Below are positions 16,841 to 25,323 of a stretch of 64,000 nucleotides of DNA, piece by piece. The stretch covers positions 124,001 to 188,000 of the forward strand of contig NZ_JBHUGF010000001.1 of assembly GCF_042681745.1 (NCBI RefSeq), written 5' to 3'. Under the pieces are notes generated by a model that saw only the letters and a list, made by a program, of their open reading frames with translations, was not told the DNA's origin and searched no databases. A program made the position numbers and the translations under genes. Each line of letters begins with the position of its first letter. The first letter of the stretch is position 1. Origin of the DNA: Saccharibacillus nicotianae. GTDB taxonomy: Bacteria; Bacillota; Bacilli; Paenibacillales; Paenibacillaceae.

Positions 16841-17821
16841 TTAGACAACATCGCTATTAGGAATGACCACAGGTAGAACAGCTTCGATACCATTACGAAT
16901 TTGCTGACAAGAGTATTCGAATTTGGTCTGCTCTTCTTTACTTAGTTGCAACTCAATAATTTCTTTGATTCCTTCGCCACCGATAATCGCAGGCACACCT
17001 GCACATACATCGTATTGTCCGTATTCGCCTTCTAATATAGAAGAAACAGCAATAATCCGTTGTTCATCATTAAGAATCGAGCGGGCAATATATGCAAGCG
17101 CATTGCCGATACCGAATTGAGTATTGCCTTTGCGGGTAAAAATCTCCCATCCTGCATCTTTGGTTTTGCGAGCGATATCATCGAGATTCAGATCAGGAAA
17201 ACGAGCCGTATGTTGATCCAAAATATGAAGTAATGGCTTACCACCAATCGTAACATGTGACCATGCGACAAATTGAGATTCTCCATGTTCTCCAAGTGCA
17301 TATCCATGTACACTACGTGGATCGATCGAAAAGACATCGGAAAGTAGCGTCTTGAGACGAGAAGAATCGATCGATGTACCTGTTCCGATCACACGCTCAC
17401 GCGGGAAGCCTGAAATTTGCCATACAAGATGAGTGATCACATCTACAGGATTAGCCGCAATAATAAATACACCGTTGAATCCACTAGCAACGATAGGTTC
17501 TGTAATTTCGCGAGCAATCGCAGCCGTCTCATGTAAAATATTCATCCGGTTATTTTGCCCGGGTACAGGATTAGCACCAGCAGTAATAATTACAATATCC
17601 ATATCTCCACAATCTTCTAATGTACCTGCATAGACTTTGGTACGGTGAGATGTAAATTCCATACAATGTGACAAATCCAATGCTTGTGCTACTGCACGCT
17701 CATGTGTACGTCCGATCATCATAATCTCATCACCTATCGATTGATTAATCATCGAATATGCACAACCTGCGCCTACCATTCCTGCACCTACGATAGCCAC
17801 TTTTCTTGATTTTCTCCGCAT
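16841..17821 (-). CDS. L-lactate dehydrogenase family protein (atypical substrate loop)
   Basis: NAD-dependent 2-hydroxyacid dehydrogenase of the LDH/MDH fold, 326 residues. Seen: coenzyme loop VAIVGAGMVGAGCAY (8-22), AANPVDV, and proton-relay histidine 179 in GEHGESQ. Typical LDH has NQKPGETR at the mobile substrate loop, with Gln giving pyruvate specificity. Here the loop reads NPVPGQNNR, with Pro at that place and one extra residue before the arginine, so a substrate other than pyruvate is possible. ATG 17821 follows AGGAGG by 7 bases; an upstream start at 17887 has no RBS. It is monocistronic. Confidence 0.85.
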   Translation of the reverse strand: MRRKSRKVAIVGAGMVGAGCAYSMINQSIGDEIMMIGRTHERAVAQALDLSHCMEFTSHRTKVYAGTLEDCGDMDIVIITAGANPVPGQNNRMNILHETAAIAREITEPIVASGFNGVFIIAANPVDVITHLVWQISGFPRERVIGTGTSIDSSRLKTLLSDVFSIDPRSVHGYALGEHGESQFVAWSHVTIGGKPLLHILDQHTARFPDLNLDDIARKTKDAGWEIFTRKGNTQFGIGNALAYIARSILNDEQRIIAVSSILEGEYGQYDVCAGVPAIIGGEGIKEIIELQLSKEEQTKFEYSCQQIRNGIEAVLPVVIPNSDVV

Positions 17822-18088
17822 AGCTAACCTCCTACTTATCCTTTTATGCCATGTAATATTGGCTGATCTATATTTAATAAAATACAACTAAAGTGCATTT
17901 CAATGTCAATTAACTATTCATCATCACTTATAATATTACTTTATTTTGCTTATTATTAACAGATGTGTCATGAAACTTAACTTAATATTTATTTGAAATG
18001 ATTAGAATGTGATAAAAATGTGAATACGCGATAGAATTGTCGTTTGAGGGTAATAATAAGGAGTAAGCCAAACAAGGAGGAATAGATC

Positions 18089-19102
18089 ATGTCTACGATT
18101 CAAAATGAACGCATTCTACTGGTAAGCCGTCCTAAAGGTGTACCAACCGCAGAAAACTTTACGATTGATCAGCAACCACTTGAGGAAGCTGCTGAAGGAC
18201 AATTGCAAATTCAGACTTTATATATATCTGTCGATCCGTATATGAGAGGGCGCATGAGTGAAGCGAAATCTTATGCTGCTTCTTATGCTCTAAACGAACC
18301 TGTGAGTGGTGGTTCAATCGGTAAAGTTCTTCAAAGTAACGATTCTCGTTATCAAGAAGGCGATATTGTTGTCGGTGGATGGGGATGGCAACGATATGCG
18401 GTTGTTGATGCAGACACTTGTCGCAAAGTCGATCCAGAGCTCGCTCCGATCTCGACTGCTGTAGGTGTACTGGGTATGCCTGGACTCACTGCTTATTTTG
18501 GTACACTTCGTATCGGTAATCCGCAACCGGGGGAGACATTGGTTGTCTCTGGTGCAGGTGGTGCTGTAGGGATGTTAGTAGGACAGATTGGTAAAATCAA
18601 AGGATGTCGCGTTGTCGGTATCTCCGGTTCTGAAGAAAAAAATCGTTATTTGTTAGATGAACTTGGATTCGATGCAGTCATTAACTACAAAGACGAGAAA
18701 CCTGTACGTGAAGCGCTAGAAGAAGCTTGCCCGGATGGAGTCGATATTTATTTTGATAATGTCGGTGGTGAAATCTCTGATGCAGTTATTGATCTACTTA
18801 ATACGAATGCACGTATTCCATTATGTGGACAGATTTCTCTGTATAACAATGAAAAACCGGATATTGGCCCACGTATCCAGCCTACACTACTCAAACGTAC
18901 AGTGTTGCTAAAAGGATTCTTGGTTGGCGATTATGCCGCCGACGCAGCAGAAGGATTAAAAGAAATGGGTAGCTGGGTTAAAGAAGGCAAACTCAAATAT
19001 CGCGAAAATGTGGTAGAAGGCTTTGAAAATACACCTCAAGCTTTTATCGGATTATTCAGTGGCGAAAATCTAGGTAAACAATTGGTGAAAGTGACCGATT
19101 AA
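18089..19102 (+). CDS. NADP-dependent oxidoreductase, YfmJ/CurA-like (zinc-independent MDR)
   Basis: Reduces alpha,beta-unsaturated carbonyls in related enzymes (curcumin reductase CurA, prostaglandin reductases). 337 residues. N-terminal GroES-like part with VDPYMRGRM; Rossmann domain with the loop VVSGAGGAVGMLVGQIGKIKGCRVVGISGS (about residues 151-180); DIYFDNVGG; CGQISLYN. The zinc-binding residues of alcohol dehydrogenases are absent, as expected for this branch. AAGGAGG precedes ATG 18089. Single gene with its own terminator. Confidence 0.93.
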   Translation: MSTIQNERILLVSRPKGVPTAENFTIDQQPLEEAAEGQLQIQTLYISVDPYMRGRMSEAKSYAASYALNEPVSGGSIGKVLQSNDSRYQEGDIVVGGWGWQRYAVVDADTCRKVDPELAPISTAVGVLGMPGLTAYFGTLRIGNPQPGETLVVSGAGGAVGMLVGQIGKIKGCRVVGISGSEEKNRYLLDELGFDAVINYKDEKPVREALEEACPDGVDIYFDNVGGEISDAVIDLLNTNARIPLCGQISLYNNEKPDIGPRIQPTLLKRTVLLKGFLVGDYAADAAEGLKEMGSWVKEGKLKYRENVVEGFENTPQAFIGLFSGENLGKQLVKVTD

Positions 19103-19159
19103 TGATATGCTAGCTCATTTATAAAATGGCATGATAACCACAACAATAGAAATAAACAA

Positions 19160-19192
19160 AAACCGACTTCTGTTTTGTAGAAGTCGGTTTTT
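19160..19192. terminator. Bidirectional intrinsic terminator
   Basis: Perfect 12-base stem AAACCGACTTCT / AGAAGTCGGTTT with T tract, between the oxidoreductase gene and the converging CcdC-like gene. Confidence 0.93.
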
Positions 19193-19207
19193 GTGCGTTA
19201 ATACAGA

Positions 19208-19708
19208 TTATTTAGACAAAGGAATCGCTTCATCTGATGTCATTTTGCGATATTGACGGTACATCGATATTCTCCAATGCAACAATGTTCCAAAAGCGAG
19301 AATAAAAAATACGCCTGCTGTCTGCGGAATCGAAATATATTGCTCAATAAATCGGTGTAAAAGTAAACGAATCATTAATAGACCTATTAAAATAAACAGA
19401 AAACTTTTGGAACGTTGTACCACGATATCTGTACCTGAACGTTCAAACTTGGTACCTCGAATTAACGGATACGAAAAAATAAACCAACCTGCTAAAAAAG
19501 CACCCAAAGCCCATATCCAGGAAACCCGGAAATCAGCTACAACGAACATTAGAAAACCAGTACTCATTCCCATAGGTGGGATCAGAATTTTTTTGGCATT
19601 GACCGGTCTGTGATTTGTACGAGAACGCACCAGAATCGCTGTTATCGCAATCACTAACAGACCTACAGTTGATCCGATCTGTAAAAATGAGGGACTAAAT
19701 TGTAGCAT
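19208..19708 (-). CDS. CcdC-like multi-pass membrane protein
   Basis: 166 residues with about five hydrophobic segments (TVGLLVIAITAIL; GMSTGFLMFVVA; WIWALGAFLAGWFIF; FLFILIGLLMIRLLL; GVFFILAFGTLLHW) and the conserved region RTNHRPVNAKKILIPPMGMSTG found in CcdC/YneJ proteins, whose exact function is not known (named from the cytochrome c maturation locus in B. subtilis). In B. subtilis the gene neighbours a CheY-like gene; here a CheY-like gene is also next door but divergent. Start ATG 19708 is tentative: the nearest purine-rich site (AGAGGGG) is 13 bases upstream. Confidence 0.75.
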   Translation of the reverse strand: MLQFSPSFLQIGSTVGLLVIAITAILVRSRTNHRPVNAKKILIPPMGMSTGFLMFVVADFRVSWIWALGAFLAGWFIFSYPLIRGTKFERSGTDIVVQRSKSFLFILIGLLMIRLLLHRFIEQYISIPQTAGVFFILAFGTLLHWRISMYRQYRKMTSDEAIPLSK

Positions 19709-19978
19709 AATAAAGGTCAAACCCCTCTTCTGCAATTAAAATGGAATTACGCTTTCATTATATCATATTACCAGTAGTGATCGTTGAGATCAAAGCTTGC
19801 AAAGTGGTCTATTTTGTTAAAATTTTACTTATAGTGTGAAAGACCTACAACGATAAAAAGTCATTTTGTCGAAATAGTAAAATATAGTAAAATGTAGAGT
19901 AGATTCATCAAAATATACAAGCTCAGTATAGCCATATCATGTTCTATAATCTATTACTACAAAGGGGAATACAGTGAA

Positions 19979-20368
19979 ATGACAACCTATCAAATTTTAA
20001 TTGCAGAAGATGAACCGGCTTTGCGCTTTTTGCTTCAAGAAACGTTAGAAGATGAAGGCTACAACGTGGTCGAAGCAGAAGATGGTAAGCAAGCTCAAGA
20101 AAAGCTGTCGAGTCACCCTTTTGACCTTGTGATTTTGGATTATATGATGCCTGAAGCTACAGGAATAGAAGTATGTGAATGGTTACGTCAAAGCGGTGGA
20201 GTCAATGCGCAGAAGCCTGTTATTTTACTTACAGCCAAAGCACAGGAGAAAGATCGGATTCGTGCGGAACAAGCAGGAGTGTCTTTATATATGTCCAAGC
20301 CATTTAGCCCACTGCAATTAATGGATGCAGCAGAAGAATTACTGTCAGGCAGTGGAGGGGATGAGTAA
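19979..20368 (+). CDS. CheY-like single-domain response regulator
   Basis: 129 residues, receiver domain only. Acidic pair EDE at 10-12, phosphoacceptor Asp54 in VILDYMMPE, conserved Thr in LLTAKAQ and Lys in SKPFSP. There is no output domain, so it acts by protein contact or phosphotransfer. Its stop overlaps the start of the hybrid kinase (TAATG), so the two are translationally coupled and very likely partners. RBS AAAGGGG 10 bases before ATG 19979. Confidence 0.93.
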   Translation: MTTYQILIAEDEPALRFLLQETLEDEGYNVVEAEDGKQAQEKLSSHPFDLVILDYMMPEATGIEVCEWLRQSGGVNAQKPVILLTAKAQEKDRIRAEQAGVSLYMSKPFSPLQLMDAAEELLSGSGGDE

Positions 20369-23300
20369 TGAATCCAGCCCGCGGGGGTCTGGCACGTCGA
20401 GTCGCTTTATGGACGATTGTTCTTTTTTTAGTTTTTGGCATTATTATTTTTGCAGTCGAGTGGTTTTTTAAGCAACAGACCGCAGATATTACCAATGATA
20501 TCAATACACATCTTAATCAGCAAAATCAGATTCAAGATATGGATGAAGATTATCGTACAGCAGTGTCTGATTTTCGGGCATATTTGGCATATGATCGCAA
20601 TGAATTTTTCCTCGAAGCAGAGAGCAGTCGCGATGAATTTATAACACGTTTGGATACTTTTAAAAAAGTTCAGGCTGAAGATTCACGTCTGGATGAATTA
20701 TCGCGCAAAAGTACAGAGTACTTTAGTTATTTTCCAGTGATGCAAGCACTCAAACAACAAAATAATCAAACTGAAATCAATCGTATTTCACAGACGATTA
20801 CGACCGCTCTCGTCCAATCGGTCAACAGCGAATTGGATCGATTAATGCAGATTGAACGGCAAGAAGTAAATGATCTGATTGCCAAAAGCAAACGTATCAA
20901 TTCTTTGATCTTGTTTGTACCGTTGGTGTTGATTTTGTTAGGGCTAGGAACAGCAGTGATATTAATCCGGTATTTACGCAAATCGATTATTCACCCGATT
21001 GCCCAGATGGAGCAAGCTGTTGAGCGGATCAGCAAAGGGGAATATATTCATTTAGAACATACCTTTTCGCAAGATGAAATTGGCGGTCTAGTAACGGGCA
21101 TTAATCATATGAGCGACCAGTTGAAAGAACGTCATCAAGAACTGGAAGAAAGTCTACGTCAAATGGGAGAACAACATGACGAATTGGAAGCTCAGAATGA
21201 AGAAATCCTAATGCAACAGCAAGAACAGGAAACGATTTTGGGACGCTTAACCGAGCGAGAGACACAGTTACAATTGATTAATTCTTATCAAGAAAAGCTG
21301 ACCGGCTTTGCACAGATGAGTGATTTTTTGGAAAGTAGTCTGCGTGCGTTAATGCAAGCTACCCGCCATGATGCGTTGATGCTGGTTATCCAGGAGGAGA
21401 TAGGCAATCCTGCTTCATCACGTATGATGTATTCGATCGGATGGCCGCATACGATACATGGAGAAGCGATTGACCATTTATTTGGCCCGGCATTACAAGT
21501 ATTAGAAGAAAAGTCTCCAATTGTACGTAGTCGTAGTCTAAGCACTGAAGAAAAAGGAGTTCATCAAGGATATGAACGTGCAGATGATCATTACTATCCT
21601 ATTTTTAATGAAGAAATGAATGTGCTTGGGTTTGTGCTTTTTACAACGTATGGCAGTCTGATGGTGCATATCAAAGATAAATTAATGACCGAAGGGCTTA
21701 TCGGACAATTTGGATTGGCATATCAAGCGCAATTAGCAAGTGAAGAGCGCCGCAAGCAAAGTGTTCGTCTGGAAGAACTTAATGCGGAATTGGAACTGGA
21801 AAAGCGGATGCTCAAGCAACAACGGGATACGATTCAACAGATTATCGATTCTTTGCATGAAGGATTGGTACTTTGCGATCCACAAGGAACGATTTCATTT
21901 TGCAATCAACAGGTAAGTCGTGTGAATCCAGAACTGATTACAGGAGCCAATATTACATCGCTGACAGAATACTTGGACAATCATACAGTAGAACATACGA
22001 TGTTGAGCGAGCAGATTCAGCAGCTATTAATCGAAGAAAGCAAAGAGTGGAAAACACAGTTTTCACTGCAAGGACGTGACGGATCTATTTATTATATGGA
22101 AATGTATATGAATATGATCAAAGGCATGAATTTGGAAAATTATCATCTGTTTGTATTCCGCGATCGCACAGAAGAAGAGCAAGCAGATCAATTGAAAAAT
22201 GAATTTGTAAGTATTGTATCGCATGAATTACGGACTCCACTGGCAAGTATTTTAGGCTTTGTCGAGATATTGCTTCATCGCGAAGTCAAACCGGAAAAAG
22301 CGAAAAAATACATGGAAACCATACATGGAGAAGCGAATCGCTTATCCAATCTGATCAGTGATTTTCTGGATCTACAACGGATGGAATCAGGCAAGCAAAA
22401 TTATACACTGATTCCGTTTGATATCAATCCGATTGTGCAAAGTGTAGCCAAACAGTGGGATAACAAGCAAGGCTATACGATCGGAATCGATGTACCTGAA
22501 GAAGTATGTCTGGTACGAGCAGATAGCGATCGAATCACACAGGTTATGCATAATTTGATCAGTAATGCGATTAAGTACTCACCCGGTCAAAATCGTGTCG
22601 ATGTTCGCTTGATCGATGGAGATACTCACTGGATTGCTGCGGTACAAGATTATGGACTGGGTATACCTGAAGAATCGAAGCCACATATGTTTGGCAAATT
22701 TTATCGGGTAGACAATTCAGATCGTCGTCAGATCGGTGGAACAGGCTTGGGACTTGCGATTGTCAAAGAAATCATAGAGGACTTAGGCGGAGAAGTGTAT
22801 TTTGATTCTATTTTAGGTGAAGGCAGTACATTCTATATTAAATTGCCCAAATTCCAGCTAGATGTACTGGATCACAAAATTGTGGTGCTAGAAGACGATG
22901 AAAATTTAGCCCGTCTGATCGGTGCTACCTTTGAAGAACAGAATTATGATATTTTGCGTATGGATACCGCAGAAGAAGCATTGCTTGCTCTGGAATATAG
23001 TCAGCAACCACCGTTATTATGTCTGGTGGATGTACAGCTACATGGCTCGCAAAATGGATGGGATTTTATTCAGGCACTCAAAAATAACAAAGCTTATCGG
23101 CATGTGCCTGTAATTATCTCGTCTGCATTAGATCAACCGGACAATTATGCAGAAACATCGAATGAACGATATTTACAAAAGCCATTTAGTGTAGAACGGT
23201 TGTTAGAACTAGGAATGAACTTGATCCACAGCGATACAAAAAGTACAGGATTGGTTGTCGCAATGCAAAATGAAGATACTGTCAAAACAACCTTGCAAAA

Positions 23301-23388
23301 AAATGGGCTAGGTGAAGCTGAATTGCAGTTGAATGAAGATTTTATACACGTAGATTGGATTAAAGAAGATACACCGCCTCATGAGTAA
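20368..23388 (+). CDS. Membrane hybrid sensor histidine kinase (HAMP-GAF-PAS-HisKA-HATPase-REC)
   Basis: 1006 residues. TM1 at about 13-33, helical extracellular sensor 35-175 (four-helix-bundle type, like chemoreceptors), TM2 178-200, HAMP 200-255, coiled coil 255-310, GAF-like region 310-460, PAS 488-600, HisKA with phospho-histidine 619 in FVSIVSHELRTPLAS, HATPase with GLGIPEES and GGTGLGLAIVKEI, and a C-terminal receiver (about 840-955) with Asp in CLVDVQLHG and KPFS. A further ~50-residue tail follows the receiver with no motif I know. It is coupled to the upstream single-domain response regulator; together they look like a phosphorelay. The signal is unknown. Confidence 0.93.
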   Translation: MNPARGGLARRVALWTIVLFLVFGIIIFAVEWFFKQQTADITNDINTHLNQQNQIQDMDEDYRTAVSDFRAYLAYDRNEFFLEAESSRDEFITRLDTFKKVQAEDSRLDELSRKSTEYFSYFPVMQALKQQNNQTEINRISQTITTALVQSVNSELDRLMQIERQEVNDLIAKSKRINSLILFVPLVLILLGLGTAVILIRYLRKSIIHPIAQMEQAVERISKGEYIHLEHTFSQDEIGGLVTGINHMSDQLKERHQELEESLRQMGEQHDELEAQNEEILMQQQEQETILGRLTERETQLQLINSYQEKLTGFAQMSDFLESSLRALMQATRHDALMLVIQEEIGNPASSRMMYSIGWPHTIHGEAIDHLFGPALQVLEEKSPIVRSRSLSTEEKGVHQGYERADDHYYPIFNEEMNVLGFVLFTTYGSLMVHIKDKLMTEGLIGQFGLAYQAQLASEERRKQSVRLEELNAELELEKRMLKQQRDTIQQIIDSLHEGLVLCDPQGTISFCNQQVSRVNPELITGANITSLTEYLDNHTVEHTMLSEQIQQLLIEESKEWKTQFSLQGRDGSIYYMEMYMNMIKGMNLENYHLFVFRDRTEEEQADQLKNEFVSIVSHELRTPLASILGFVEILLHREVKPEKAKKYMETIHGEANRLSNLISDFLDLQRMESGKQNYTLIPFDINPIVQSVAKQWDNKQGYTIGIDVPEEVCLVRADSDRITQVMHNLISNAIKYSPGQNRVDVRLIDGDTHWIAAVQDYGLGIPEESKPHMFGKFYRVDNSDRRQIGGTGLGLAIVKEIIEDLGGEVYFDSILGEGSTFYIKLPKFQLDVLDHKIVVLEDDENLARLIGATFEEQNYDILRMDTAEEALLALEYSQQPPLLCLVDVQLHGSQNGWDFIQALKNNKAYRHVPVIISSALDQPDNYAETSNERYLQKPFSVERLLELGMNLIHSDTKSTGLVVAMQNEDTVKTTLQKNGLGEAELQLNEDFIHVDWIKEDTPPHE

Positions 23389-23400
23389 TCTGTAAAAGAT

Positions 23401-23476
23401 AAAACACCTTCTGCTTTCAAAGTATGCTGAACATGATGATGTGCATCTACAGCGACTGAAGTCAGAAGGTGTTTTT
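23401..23476 (+). terminator. Intrinsic terminator of the kinase operon
   Basis: AAAACACCTTCTG pairs with CAGAAGGTGTTTTT across a long (about 50-base) loop, directly after the kinase stop codon. Confidence 0.82.
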
Positions 23477-23625
23477 GTAATGAGCCAGATAGTTAGGATT
23501 TACTCTATTCATTTTATATGATATTATCGCAATACTACATATAACAACCGATTTATTTTGCTTACATACGTAATGATTTAAATTTATTTAGCGATATAAC
23601 CTTGAAATTAAAGGAGTGAACATTC

Positions 23626-24078
23626 ATGGATCAGGTGGATCAACATATTCTACTCTGTCTGCAAACCCAAGCACGTATTTCAATGACCGAACTGGGGAAA
23701 GAAGTAGGGCTATCTCAACCGGCAGTGACCGAACGAGTACGTCGAATGGAAGAGAGTGGAGTGATTCAGCAATATAGAGCCATCGTTGCACCGGATAAGA
23801 TTGGCAAATTGACAACAGCGTATTATTTATTCCGAGCGAATGATGGAATAGCGTTTGTACAATTTTGTCAGGAGACGGCTCAGATCGTAGAATGTCACCG
23901 AGTTAGCGGAGATTACAATTATTTGATCAAAGTGGTAACAGCATCTATTATGGATTTGGAACCGTTTGAAGATTGTATTACTAGCCACGGTTCATACACT
24001 GCGTTAATCACTCTTTCTTCTCCTATCGATCACAAATCTCTTGTACCTACGATGAGCAAAGATCAGCATATGATCTAA
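23626..24078 (+). CDS. Lrp/AsnC family transcriptional regulator
   Basis: 150 residues. AsnC-type helix-turn-helix (VDQHILLCLQTQARISMTELGKEVGLSQPAVTERVRRMEESGVI) followed by the RAM/ligand-binding domain (CHRVSGDYNYLIKVVTASIMDLEPF), where GDYNYLIKV is the diagnostic strand. RBS AAAGGAGTG, ATG 23626. It stands alone with a terminator, so targets cannot be read from neighbours. Confidence 0.94.
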   Translation: MDQVDQHILLCLQTQARISMTELGKEVGLSQPAVTERVRRMEESGVIQQYRAIVAPDKIGKLTTAYYLFRANDGIAFVQFCQETAQIVECHRVSGDYNYLIKVVTASIMDLEPFEDCITSHGSYTALITLSSPIDHKSLVPTMSKDQHMI

Positions 24079-24097
24079 TATGATTTGGTGTTAGACC

Positions 24098-24128
24098 AAA
24101 AAGGATCTTGTAGAGACAAGATCCTTTT
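24098..24128. terminator. Bidirectional intrinsic terminator
   Basis: Perfect stem AAAAGGATCTTGT / ACAAGATCCTTTT with a 4-base loop, between the Lrp gene and the converging small gene. Confidence 0.93.
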
Positions 24129-24166
24129 GCATGCTATAAACGGCTTGGATAGTTATGATACTGTTA

Positions 24167-24595
24167 CTAAGGCGTCTCTAACGTACTGATTCGATGTTGA
24201 TAATGCCATTGTTCATAGATTCCACCTATGTCAGAAAAAGCTTGATTGGCTTGAGCTTGAATAAAGGGTTCATCTGTATTCAAATAAGAAGAATCCTGTT
24301 GCTGACGTTGTAATCGGTCTGTATGTAGAATCAGTTGAATTGTATTTTCTAAAATCCAGTACACCACATCATCTACATCAGCAGTCAGTTTATGTAGTAT
24401 TTGTCCATTTCTTTCATACATTTTTAATACATAACCTTCGTTGGTCATCTGAATATAAGGCGAAAGTTCAAATCGTTCTTGATCGAAAAAAGGAGCATGT
24501 ACCCATTGAAAGTGTTGTTGTTGATCATAGATCGTTGTTTTCTGAAGTAACGATGTGATCTTTTCTATAATCTGCTGTGCGGTATAGATCATCAT
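24167..24595 (-). CDS. Small cytoplasmic protein, possibly an Imm63-type immunity protein
   Basis: 142 residues, no signal peptide or membrane segment. The central part, SPYIQMTNEGYVLKMYERNGQILHKLTADVDDVVYWILENTIQLI, followed by a helical end with IYEQWHYQHR, resembles the Imm63 family, in which a strand-turn-strand with YERG leads to D.LLYWIF and a final helix. That is a recollection of family pattern, not a search result. No toxin gene is adjacent; the gene is alone between terminators, so if the call is right it is an orphan immunity gene. GAGG lies about 8 bases before the tandem ATGATG start. Confidence 0.6.
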   Translation of the reverse strand: MMIYTAQQIIEKITSLLQKTTIYDQQQHFQWVHAPFFDQERFELSPYIQMTNEGYVLKMYERNGQILHKLTADVDDVVYWILENTIQLILHTDRLQRQQQDSSYLNTDEPFIQAQANQAFSDIGGIYEQWHYQHRISTLETP

Positions 24596-24797
24596 TCAAA
24601 CAACCTCATTTCTAGAGCTTTATTACAGATCGAGTGTTATGTAGCAGTGTCTACTATAGTATAAATAAAGGCGATTACCGATTCAATCTTATCAAATAGT
24701 TACAAAATCTCAACCTGCAATCGCTTTCACATCTAGTCATATGTATGTTTTAATAGATATACATCACAATTTATAGCCAAAGGAGTGTCTACAGCAG

Positions 24798-25202
24798 ATG
24801 CAAATTTCTTCTTTTTTACTGCCTAAAGAACAAGTCGCTTATATTCCTTCAACAATCTCAATGTTTGAAGCATTAGAAATATTAGAAAGTCATTTTTACA
24901 CAGCATTGCCGATTATCGATGAATCTGGACGATATGTAGGTACTCTTTCTGAAGGGGACTTATTATGGAAACTCAAAAATACATGCGATCTTAATTTTGA
25001 AAAAATGCGTGAGATTCCTGTCTACGATATTCAAAAACATGTTCGTAATGAAAGTGTTATTATTACAGCCGCTATGGAAGATATGTTATCGCTTGCCGCC
25101 GATCAGAACTTTGTACCTGTAACAGATACCAAAGGTATATTCCTCGGCATTATTCGTCGTAAAGATATTATTGAATACTATAATGATAATATTACAGACT
25201 AA
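24798..25202 (+). CDS. Tandem CBS-domain protein
   Basis: 134 residues made of two CBS motifs and nothing else: first about 8-65 (TISMFEALEILESHFYTALPIIDESGRYVGTLSEGDLLW), second about 72-130 (NESVIITAAMEDMLSLAADQNFVPVTDTKGIFLGIIRRKDIIEYY). Stand-alone CBS pairs bind adenine nucleotides; the small DarB/YkuL and CbpA proteins of Firmicutes bind c-di-AMP and regulate partner proteins. Similar size and form suggest a comparable role, but the ligand is inference. RBS AAAGGAGTG about 13 bases upstream of ATG 24798. Confidence 0.85.
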   Translation: MQISSFLLPKEQVAYIPSTISMFEALEILESHFYTALPIIDESGRYVGTLSEGDLLWKLKNTCDLNFEKMREIPVYDIQKHVRNESVIITAAMEDMLSLAADQNFVPVTDTKGIFLGIIRRKDIIEYYNDNITD

Positions 25203-25255
25203 ATCATCGATAGCTCCTTATTGGATAACCACCTATCGTATACGATTGCAAAATC

Positions 25256-25300
25256 ATACAAGCCTAACTGCTCATATCAAATGAACAGTTAGGCTTGTAT
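25256..25300. terminator. Bidirectional intrinsic terminator
   Basis: Perfect 15-base stem ATACAAGCCTAACTG / CAGTTAGGCTTGTAT between the CBS gene and the converging secreted-protein gene. Confidence 0.93.
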
Positions 25301-25323
25301 TTATAATATGATCCAGCTACATC

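Noticed and set aside
17888..18088. Rex-type operator upstream of the lactate-dehydrogenase homologue
   Set aside because: Words such as TGTGATAAAAATGTGAA are direct, not inverted, and do not fit TTGTGAA-N4-TTCACAA.
19208..20368. Full ccdA-ccdB-ccdC cytochrome c maturation locus
   Set aside because: The CcdC-like and CheY-like genes are neighbours as in B. subtilis but divergent, ccdA is absent, and the CheY-like gene is coupled to a hybrid kinase instead.
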